NCBI GenBank assembly: GCA_937915915.1
Contig: CALGGN010000080.1
Location: 1-13,520 of the forward strand
From: an uncultured Selenomonas sp.
GTDB taxonomy: Bacteria; Bacillota; Negativicutes; Selenomonadales; Selenomonadaceae
DNA: 13,520 bases
Reading direction: 5' to 3'
A model generated the notes under the pieces. The model was given only the letters and a program-made list of their open reading frames with translations. It was not told where the DNA came from and made no database searches. A program made the translations under genes and the position numbers. Positions 6,933 through 12,544 of this stretch are shown piece after piece. How positions within the stretch are numbered: the stretch's first letter is position 1; every line of letters begins with the position of its first letter.

Positions 6933-7343
6933 ATGAAGATCGCAAGGCATTATATCATAGATGGTGTGGAAATCATGGTCTTGGACGGCAGAGATGATTT
7001 CATGCTGGGCAGCCGTGGAATGGCATTGCTGGCGCATCGCAAGCTGGGTGTCGGTGCAGACCGCATCCTGGTCTTCACGGGGACGGAGGAGCAGCCCTCC
7101 TTCATCGCTTATGATACGGATGGGTGTTTCAGCGAGGCCCGTCGCTCGGATTATGTGGTGTTGGCATGCTACCTGCGTGACTGCGGCATCTCCCCGAATG
7201 TGGCTGAGATGCTTCGGAACCTTGGCATGGACGTACTGGCGGCAGCACGGGCAGAGATTGAGAGCTTGGAAATCCATATCACGGAGTATTTCTGGAACAA
7301 GGCATTGGAGCAGGATGCACGAATGGAGACTGCAGCTTGCTGA
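6933..7343 (+). CDS. Half-length diaminopimelate epimerase-like protein lacking the catalytic motif
   Basis: A 136-residue protein with GGAGGCG before its ATG. Its first 80 residues resemble the N-terminal domain of DapF: 'LDGRDDFML' stands where DapF has 'GNDFVV', 'LAHRKLGVGADRILVF' (33-48) corresponds to the 'DRHxGxGADGxxxV' block, and 'FIAYDTDGCFSEARRSDY' (57-74) lies where DapF has 'NADGSEAEMCGNG'. The catalytic Cys-Gly-Asn-Gly is missing; Cys65 is not in its place. Intact DapF is about 270-280 residues with two pseudo-symmetric halves and a second catalytic cysteine in the second half, absent here. It should therefore not racemise diaminopimelate and may have a binding or regulatory role. 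The C-terminal 40 residues resemble nothing I recognise. The gene looks undamaged: good ribosome-binding site and no frameshift. Relation to DapF is moderately sure; function is unknown. Confidence 0.6.
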   Translation: MKIARHYIIDGVEIMVLDGRDDFMLGSRGMALLAHRKLGVGADRILVFTGTEEQPSFIAYDTDGCFSEARRSDYVVLACYLRDCGISPNVAEMLRNLGMDVLAAARAEIESLEIHITEYFWNKALEQDARMETAAC

Positions 7344-7375
7344 GAAAGGATTGTCATATTGATCGGCTTGTGCGC

Positions 7376-7487
7376 GCTAAAATTTCATAGTAACTCCGTG
7401 CGAAACGATGTTTCGCACTACGCCCTTACATGAAAACTAAGCTCATCTGCGCCCTTACGGGCTTGATTCGCTAATTTTTCATAGTAA
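7376..7487. repeat. Structured intergenic repeat: three copies of an 18-bp motif with hairpins between
   Basis: The motif GCTAAAATTTCATAGTAA occurs at 7376-7393, again with two changes at 7470-7487 (GCTAATTTTTCATAGTAA), and in inverted, imperfect form at 7426-7442. Between copies 1 and 2 lies a perfect 9-bp stem GTGCGAAAC/GTTTCGCAC (7398-7406/7410-7418); between copies 2 and 3 a small GCCC/GGGC stem (7451-7454/7459-7462). The layout resembles a dispersed palindromic intergenic unit. A 14-codon ORF starting at 7430 is embedded but has no ribosome-binding site. The stretch 7344-7562 has no other gene. Confidence 0.65.
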
Positions 7488-7520
7488 AGAATTCCCAATG
7501 GCAGGGAATTCTTTTTTTTT
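7486..7520 (+). terminator. Strong Rho-independent terminator 42 nt before the dehydrogenase start
   Basis: AAAGAATTCCC (7486-7496) pairs perfectly with GGGAATTCTTT (7504-7514), followed by T through 7520. It ends the DapF-like transcript or acts as an attenuator for the dehydrogenase, since no clear promoter is visible in the 42 nt that remain. Confidence 0.88.
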
Positions 7521-7562
7521 ATCGAAGTATTCTGTTGTAGATGTTTTGTAGGAGGAATCGTC

Positions 7563-8627
7563 ATGCAGACATATCGGATCGCGGTGATTGCGGGAGATGG
7601 CATTGGGCCTGAGGTCATTGATGAAGGGAAAAAGGTGCTTTCGGGCATTGCGGCGATGGAGGGAAGCTTCGCCGTGGAATACACGGACTTTCCCTGGGGG
7701 TGCGAATACTACCTGAAACATGGGAAGATGATGGATGAGGACGGCATGGACAAGCTGAAGGAATTCGATGCTATCTATCTCGGCGCCGTGGGCTACCCCG
7801 GGGTTCCCGACCATGTGTCCCTGAGCGGGTTGCTGCTGAAGATCCGCCGCGGTTTCGATGAGTATATCAATCTGCGCCCCGTGAAGCTTTTGCGCGGTGC
7901 GCCGTGCCCGTTGCAGGGCGTCCCTCGTGAGGATATCGATATGATCGTGGTGCGGGAGAACAGCGAGGGTGAGTATGCGAACGTCGGCGCAAGGCTTTAT
8001 CCGGGCACCGAGCAGGAAGTGGCATTGCAGACCGGCGTGTTTTCCCGCAAGGGCTGTGAGCGCGTGATCCGCTATGCCTATGAGCTTGCGAAAAAAGAGG
8101 GGAAGACGCTCACCAGCGTGAGCAAGGGCAATGCGTTGGGCTATTCGATGGTCTTCTGGGATGAGATCTTTCGGGAAGTCGGGCAGGAATACCCTGAGGT
8201 CAGGACAAGCTCCCTGATGGTGGATGCGGCAAGCATGTTTTTCGTGAAGGAGCCGAAGCGGTTCCAGGTCGTTGTGACCAGCAATCTCTTCGGGGATATC
8301 CTGACGGATCTGGGGGCGGCTATCGCCGGCGGCATGGGGCTTGCGGCGGGCGCGAATCTCAATCCCGAAAGGAAGTACCCGTCGATGTTCGAGCCGATCC
8401 ACGGAAGCGCGCCGGATATCGCGGGCAAAGGGCTTGCGAATCCGCTTGCCGCCATCTGGAGCGTGAGCCAGATGTTGGACTTCTTTGGGCGTGAGGACTG
8501 GGGAGCAAAGGTGCTGGCAGCCATCGAGACGCTTTTGACGGAGAAGAAGACGCTGACGCCGGATTTGGGCGGCACCGCGAAGACAAAGGAGATTGCGTCG
8601 GCAATCCTTGCGATTTTGAAACGATGA
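7563..8627 (+). CDS. Tartrate/D-malate dehydrogenase (decarboxylating), isopropylmalate-dehydrogenase superfamily
   Basis: A 354-residue protein with GGAGGAA before its ATG. It belongs to the beta-decarboxylating dehydrogenases that oxidise a 2-hydroxyacid with NAD+ and release CO2. Visible residues: 'AVIAGDGIGPEV' N-terminus, substrate arginines in 'KIRRGFDEY' (Arg95, Arg96) and 'NLRPVK' (Arg105), Arg131 in 'VVRENSEGEY' with Tyr138, catalytic Lys188 in 'SKGNALG', Mg2+ aspartates Asp221, Asp245 and Asp249 ('SNLFGDILTDLG'), and the NAD loop 'EPIHGSAPDIAG' from 277. 'GAVGYPGVPDHVSL' and 'GAPCPL' are closer to TtuC/DmlA (tartrate or D-malate) enzymes than to leucine-pathway LeuB, and no leu genes are nearby. 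Length matches DmlA (about 360). The exact substrate cannot be told from sequence. It probably forms an operon with the epimerase 13 nt downstream. Confidence 0.85.
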   Translation: MQTYRIAVIAGDGIGPEVIDEGKKVLSGIAAMEGSFAVEYTDFPWGCEYYLKHGKMMDEDGMDKLKEFDAIYLGAVGYPGVPDHVSLSGLLLKIRRGFDEYINLRPVKLLRGAPCPLQGVPREDIDMIVVRENSEGEYANVGARLYPGTEQEVALQTGVFSRKGCERVIRYAYELAKKEGKTLTSVSKGNALGYSMVFWDEIFREVGQEYPEVRTSSLMVDAASMFFVKEPKRFQVVVTSNLFGDILTDLGAAIAGGMGLAAGANLNPERKYPSMFEPIHGSAPDIAGKGLANPLAAIWSVSQMLDFFGREDWGAKVLAAIETLLTEKKTLTPDLGGTAKTKEIASAILAILKR

Positions 8628-8640
8628 GGATGGAAATGCT

Positions 8641-9561
8641 ATGAAGGTATTGATTACAGGCGGTGCAGGCTTTATCGGCTCGCACCTTGTGCGGAGGCTT
8701 TTGGCAAACGGAGATGAGCCTGTTTCCGTGGACAATCTCTCGACAGGGCTCAGAGAGAATCTGCCGGAGGAGGCACGTTTGATCGTCATGGACGTGCACG
8801 ATGCGGAGTTCCTGCCGTTTTGCCGAAAGGAGCAGTTCGATGCGGCAGTGCATCTGGCAGGACAGACGATGGTGAATTCCTCCATCGATGATCCAATGAA
8901 TGATGCAAAGGAAAATATTCTTGGCGGCATCCGGGTGCTGGAAGCTGCGAAATGCAGCGGCATGAAGCGGATTGTCTTCGCTTCGACGGCAGCCGCTTAT
9001 GGGGATGTGGCGGAGGACGATCTTCCCGTGCGCGAGTCCCAGAAGCTCTGCCCCATGTCCTTCTACGGGCTCAGTAAGGTGACCATGGAGCATTATCTGA
9101 AGCTCTATCATGAGATCTGCGGTTTGGAGTATGTGATCCTGCGCTTTGCGAATGTGTTCGGCGAGCGCCAAGGCGATGGCGGCGAGGGTGGGGTCATCAG
9201 CATTTTCACGAAACGCATTGCAGAGGGAAAGGATATCACGATTTACGGGGACGGCGAGCAGACAAGGGATTTCGTCTATGCGGGCGATATCGCGAGCGGC
9301 ATAGATGCGGCGCTTCATACCAAAAACACGAATGCGGTCTACAATCTGAGCACCCGCACGGAGACCAGCATCCGCCAACTGGTGACACATCTTTCCCATA
9401 TCGCGGGGCGCAGGATCGTGCCCAATTATGCGGCGCCTCGCCAAGGCGATATCTATCGCTCCATGCTGGATAACCTGCGAGCCTTCCGCGGGCTGGGCTG
9501 GAAGCCGGAAACAGGCTTGGAGGAAGCGCTTCGCAGGACATACGAGCATTTCACGAAATAG
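8641..9561 (+). CDS. NAD-dependent sugar-nucleotide epimerase, GalE-like (extended SDR)
   Basis: A 306-residue extended short-chain dehydrogenase. The NAD-binding 'GGAGFIG' is at residues 7-13, 'VDNLSTG' follows the second strand as in UDP-glucose 4-epimerases, 'HLAGQTMVNSS' is the usual GalE region, and the catalytic set is Thr116 ('ASTAAAYG') with Tyr142 and Lys146 ('YGLSK'). 'LRFANVFGERQ' and 'YGDGEQTRDFVYAGDIASG' are typical C-terminal sugar-binding motifs. The family interconverts hydroxyl configuration on UDP-sugars for envelope polysaccharide or galactose metabolism; at 306 residues it is nearer to the short bacterial/archaeal GalE-like enzymes than to E. coli GalE (338). It starts 13 nt after the dehydrogenase stop, with GGATGGAA as ribosome-binding site, and ends before a strong hairpin. 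The exact sugar is undetermined. Confidence 0.88.
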   Translation: MKVLITGGAGFIGSHLVRRLLANGDEPVSVDNLSTGLRENLPEEARLIVMDVHDAEFLPFCRKEQFDAAVHLAGQTMVNSSIDDPMNDAKENILGGIRVLEAAKCSGMKRIVFASTAAAYGDVAEDDLPVRESQKLCPMSFYGLSKVTMEHYLKLYHEICGLEYVILRFANVFGERQGDGGEGGVISIFTKRIAEGKDITIYGDGEQTRDFVYAGDIASGIDAALHTKNTNAVYNLSTRTETSIRQLVTHLSHIAGRRIVPNYAAPRQGDIYRSMLDNLRAFRGLGWKPETGLEEALRRTYEHFTK

Positions 9562-9568
9562 TTTCATG

Positions 9569-9611
9569 CCATGGAAAACGGAGCCGTTTCTTACAGCTCC
9601 GTTTTCCATGG
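9569..9611. terminator. Perfect 16-bp hairpin between convergent genes, bidirectional terminator
   Basis: CCATGGAAAACGGAGC (9569-9584) pairs perfectly with GCTCCGTTTTCCATGG (9596-9611) around an 11-nt loop. It lies between the epimerase stop (9561) and the hydrolase stop (9613-9615). T runs flanking the stem are short on both sides, so it may partly act as a transcript end protector. Confidence 0.75.
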
Positions 9612-9612
9612 G

Positions 9613-10563
9613 TTATTGCATCAATGGCCGCAGGAAGCCAGAGATTTTTTGGTAGTAGAGGTCGGGATATTTCTGGCATGCGACGGCATGCCCGGCATTT
9701 GGGACGGAAAAGTAGTCCTTTCTCGATGCGCTGCAGTTCTCGTAGAGTTCCCAGCACATAGTAGGGGGCACCAAGGTGTCGGCATCACCGTGAATGAAGA
9801 GCATGGGGACGCGAGCTTCCTTGACCGCATCCAGAGGACTTGCTTCCCGCAGGGAGAAGCCTGCGCGTTTTTTGCAGGCAAAATCCACGAACGCCATGAT
9901 GGGGAATGCGGGCAGGCCGAAGGCTGCTTCCAGTTGATGCGCGAGAATGGTATAGGCGCTGCTGTAGCCGCAGTCCTCGATGGCGGCCTTCATCGTGGGA
10001 GGGAGGCCACGGGATGCGGCGGCAATCATCACGGAAGCGGCTCCCATGGAGACGCCGTGCATGACGATCTGCGCGTCGGGATGCAGCTCCGTGATGCGCC
10101 ATGCCCAGTCCACGATGTCCTGGCTCTCCCGGTAGCCCATGGTGACGTAGGAGCCTTCGCTTTTGCCGGAGGCACGGAGGTCGGGGGTCAGCACATGATA
10201 TCCCATTTGGAGATAGGTTCCTGCGATGAACCAGGAATTCTGCTGTGTGCAGCCATAACCATGCAGGATCATGACCCAGCGGCTGCTTTCCTCGTCGGGC
10301 CAGAAATGGGTGGCGTTCAGGAAAAGCCCGTCCGTGGATCTTAGGTGCCATTCTTCCGAGGGAGCATCCGGCGGGTTGAACTGGCGCTTATCGGGCGGCA
10401 TGAGCAGCGCATAGGCGTGAGGAGGCCCCTGCGGATCGCCGAAACTTCCGCGCTCCAGCGCGAAGCCGACGAGGTAGTCTCCTGCCAGATAGCCCGCGGT
10501 GCACAGAATGGCGCAGCTTACCAGCACAGCCGTCAGAAAAAAAGTAAACAGGATTTTTTTCAA
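9613..10563 (-). CDS. Membrane-anchored alpha/beta hydrolase
   Basis: A 316-residue protein. I use the TTG at 10563-10561 because GAGGCG lies 6 nt upstream and the N-terminus becomes 'MKKILFTFFLTAVLVSC', a lysine start and hydrophobic segment fitting a signal anchor or signal peptide. The alpha/beta-hydrolase core has oxyanion 'LHGYGCT', nucleophile elbow 'GVSMGA' with Ser172, acid Asp262 in 'HGDADTLVP' and His292 in 'NAGHAVA': a complete Ser-Asp-His triad. This pattern is typical of YqkD/FrsA-like serine hydrolases of unknown natural substrate, probably acting on the outer face of the membrane. It converges on the epimerase and diverges from the two-gene operon at 10720. It has its own promoter (10604-10632). 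Confidence 0.88.
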   Translation of the reverse strand: MKKILFTFFLTAVLVSCAILCTAGYLAGDYLVGFALERGSFGDPQGPPHAYALLMPPDKRQFNPPDAPSEEWHLRSTDGLFLNATHFWPDEESSRWVMILHGYGCTQQNSWFIAGTYLQMGYHVLTPDLRASGKSEGSYVTMGYRESQDIVDWAWRITELHPDAQIVMHGVSMGAASVMIAAASRGLPPTMKAAIEDCGYSSAYTILAHQLEAAFGLPAFPIMAFVDFACKKRAGFSLREASPLDAVKEARVPMLFIHGDADTLVPPTMCWELYENCSASRKDYFSVPNAGHAVACQKYPDLYYQKISGFLRPLMQ

Positions 10564-10603
10564 TCAAATCGCCTCGAATGTCAATCTCATATAAAATAAA
10601 CAT

Positions 10604-10632
10604 ATTATAGTTGATTTTGATACAGAACGCAA
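10604..10632 (-). promoter_or_regulatory. Promoter of the alpha/beta hydrolase
   Basis: On the minus strand TTGCGT (10632-10627) and a perfect TATAAT (10609-10604) are separated by 17 nt, about 40 nt upstream of the TTG start. The -35 box overlaps an inverted repeat CGCAA-A-TTGCG (10628-10638) that could be an operator. Confidence 0.7.
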
Positions 10633-10719
10633 ATTGCGCCTTCCTCTGTGATTGCGCTTATCAAACCAATGGATTGTTACGATACATAGGATAGAATCAT
10701 ACAGAAAGGGACATTCGGC

Positions 10720-12096
10720 ATGATATACCGTCTGGAGAAGAACGCGTTTCGTGTGGAAGAATACGCGAAGAAAAACAATCTCTTCCTGTTTCCATATCAT
10801 CCGGAAAGCGGATCCCGTCCTGTCCTCATATCCTGCAAGCTTGGCTTTTTAATGGTGGAGCGGAGAAGGATCAGAAGCATTCTGCAGACAGGAAATACCA
10901 AGCGTGTCGTTTTTCGTGAGATGGAGGATCCCATACAAACGGAATCCGACCAGGAAAATTTCTCCGAGCGCATTCCGGATGCAATCGAGTATTGGAACCA
11001 TGAAATCTATACGCATCTCGGTTCGGTGGAAGCGGAACCAGTCACGAGGATCATATCTTCCGTGGCAGGCGGTCTTGGCTTCGCGACGCTCATCGGAGCA
11101 GCCGCCTTTTTGGTGTGCAGCCTTGCAGAGTGGAACCCCCTTGCGGCGCTTCCCATCGGTGGGGCGGTCTTTCCCTTCAGTTCCCTCGTGGTGTACGGAG
11201 AGCTTTACACGAAGCTGTCGAAGCAGCACCGAAAGCTCTGGCGGACGGCATATCAGAACAGCCTTGAGCCGCATCATGGCTTCAATGAGAAATTTTTCCG
11301 CTACTGCATGGAAAAGGAATCTCTTGAAATATACCGGCTCAGTGATTGGAAGGCGGAAAAGGAGCGGCAGCGCAGCGAAAAAATCGATGAGGATGCGATC
11401 GAGAGCAAAAAGTTCTCAGACACAGCCAAAAATCTGAATGAGAAATATCTGAAAAGGAACAAAAAACGAGCAGGGAAAAAGGATCCTCTTGCTGAGCTGG
11501 AGGAAAATTTTCTGCAGGAATATCAGACGCTGGAGCAAGGCGCCGCGCCGCCTGTGTCCCAGGCAGAAATGCCGGGACAAATGGCGGGAGATGAAGGCGG
11601 CGGATTGGAGCACGGCATGTCGTCTCCCGAAGAAGCGGCTCGCAGCAATGCGGCAGAGGATGCGGAACAGCAGCGCCGTGCTGCCGAAGAACGGCGGGAA
11701 AAGGCAAGAACTGCCATCAAAAAGAAGGTCAAAGAGGATTATAAGTCCATCAACCGCTCCAAGAATACGCTGACCAAATACCTGTGGTATACGGATCCGC
11801 TCATCAAAAGCGTGGAGCATCTGCAGAGCATTGCCCAGAACATCATATCCTATATGGAGCAGGATCGCGGAAAAATCGATGGCGCCGTGAAATTCGTTTC
11901 GGTTTATCAGGCGTGGACGAATCAATTCCTGAAGGATCTGGTCCATGTGTTCTCCTCAGGGATCAGCCATGGCGAAAAGAAGGATGCGAAGCACAAGACC
12001 ATGGACTATCTGGAGAAATCGGCTGCGGCCTATCAGCAGGAATTCGAGAATATTTCAGGGAAGGGCAAAAAAAAGAACAAGAAAAACAAGAGGTGA
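10720..12096 (+). CDS. Membrane protein with coiled coil and tentative XpaC-like C-terminal domain
   Basis: A 458-residue protein of unknown function; AAAGGGA stands 9 nt before the ATG. Residues 1-105 are a soluble N-terminal region. Two hydrophobic helices (about 111-135 and 138-158) form a hairpin. Highly charged, probably coiled-coil stretches lie at about 205-265 and 305-345, separated by an Ala/Pro/Gly-rich linker. The region 340-445 ('LTKYLWYTDPLIKSVEHLQ', 'IISYME', 'FVSVYQAWTNQFLKDLV') is reminiscent of the helical domain of XpaC/'5-bromo-4-chloroindolyl phosphate hydrolysis' proteins (PF10112), which also have a membrane hairpin; this is pattern resemblance only. The tail is a run of lysines ('GKGKKKNKKNKR'). 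It is followed after 6 nt by the 103-residue repeat protein, whose ribosome-binding site overlaps its end, so the two are co-translated. A weak -10-like TAGAAT at 10692-10697 may be its promoter. Not enzymatic by any motif I see. Confidence 0.75.
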   Translation: MIYRLEKNAFRVEEYAKKNNLFLFPYHPESGSRPVLISCKLGFLMVERRRIRSILQTGNTKRVVFREMEDPIQTESDQENFSERIPDAIEYWNHEIYTHLGSVEAEPVTRIISSVAGGLGFATLIGAAAFLVCSLAEWNPLAALPIGGAVFPFSSLVVYGELYTKLSKQHRKLWRTAYQNSLEPHHGFNEKFFRYCMEKESLEIYRLSDWKAEKERQRSEKIDEDAIESKKFSDTAKNLNEKYLKRNKKRAGKKDPLAELEENFLQEYQTLEQGAAPPVSQAEMPGQMAGDEGGGLEHGMSSPEEAARSNAAEDAEQQRRAAEERREKARTAIKKKVKEDYKSINRSKNTLTKYLWYTDPLIKSVEHLQSIAQNIISYMEQDRGKIDGAVKFVSVYQAWTNQFLKDLVHVFSSGISHGEKKDAKHKTMDYLEKSAAAYQQEFENISGKGKKKNKKNKR

Positions 12097-12102
12097 GGAA
12101 AG

Positions 12103-12414
12103 ATGCGGGAGATATTCAGGTACAAAGGCAAGCATATCCTGTACAATACAGGGGAAGTGGAGGAAACGCCGCCTGAGCCGGAGACTGCGCCGGCAAAGGA
12201 GGAAGCGCTTTCTGAGGAGCAGATGAAGGTGGTTCTGGGTTCCATGAGCGACAACCGCATTACGGACAGTGTCAAGGATCTGGTGGAACAGGCAGCCGAG
12301 AAGGAAGAGGCGGCCGGCAGCCAGCTCACAGAGGAGCAGATGAAGGTAGTCATGGGCTCCATGAGCGACAACCGCATCACGGACAGCGTCAAGGAATTGG
12401 TGGACAATATGTGA
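12103..12414 (+). CDS. Small acidic protein with a duplicated 29-residue motif
   Basis: A 103-residue protein of unknown function. It begins 'MREIFRYKGKHILYNTGEVE', then a Pro/Glu-rich linker, then two copies of a 29-residue unit (residues 36-64 and 75-103) with 23 of 29 positions identical, core 'EEQMKVVxGSMSDNRITDSV'. The units are separated by a short Glu/Ala-rich spacer and the second ends the protein. No signal peptide or membrane segment. AGGTGAGGAAAG overlaps the stop of the 458-residue membrane protein, pointing to translational coupling and probable joint function, for example an acidic soluble partner of the basic lysine-rich tail (inference). The gene is well formed and the repeat differences are often synonymous, which argues that it is a real, selected protein. 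Confidence 0.8.
   Translation: MREIFRYKGKHILYNTGEVEETPPEPETAPAKEEALSEEQMKVVLGSMSDNRITDSVKDLVEQAAEKEEAAGSQLTEEQMKVVMGSMSDNRITDSVKELVDNM
12208..12411 (+). repeat. Intragenic direct duplication (87-bp units, 117-bp period)
   Basis: Units at 12208-12294 and 12325-12411 agree at 70 of 87 bases. Seven of the 17 changes are synonymous third- or first-position changes; most replacements cluster in the last three codons. Confidence 0.9.
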
Positions 12415-12462
12415 CAGGGAAACGCCCTAACCTGCATCGTCCCGGTGATGGGGGAAGGTGCG

Positions 12463-12491
12463 TTGACAATCTGTGGGATACATGGTAGTAT
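12463..12491 (+). promoter_or_regulatory. Promoter of the GntP-like permease
   Basis: A perfect TTGACA (12463-12468) and TAGTAT (12486-12491) lie 17 nt apart with TGG just before the -10 box. The start codon is about 54 nt downstream. This separates the permease from the upstream two-gene operon; no convincing hairpin terminator is seen between 12415 and 12462. Confidence 0.75.
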
Positions 12492-12544
12492 AGCCGTTGG
12501 AAAATCGGGATATTTGTCTGACGGAAGGGAAGAGATGTATTTTC

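Noticed and set aside
7430..7474. A 14-codon ORF (MKTKLICALTGLIR) as a possible leader peptide
   Set aside because: No ribosome-binding site and it is built from the repeat motif itself; not rich in any amino acid that would suggest attenuation control.
7479..8963. A 494-codon minus-strand frame opposite the dehydrogenase and epimerase
   Set aside because: Crosses two well-supported genes and the terminator between repeats; no protein-family pattern.
12067..12074. A second A8 tract near the end of the 458-residue protein gene as a slippage site
   Set aside because: It encodes a natural lysine-rich tail and lies only a few codons from the stop; no long alternative frame with recognisable content follows.
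12415..12462. Terminator after the two-gene operon
   Set aside because: Only short, interrupted stems without a T run can be drawn.
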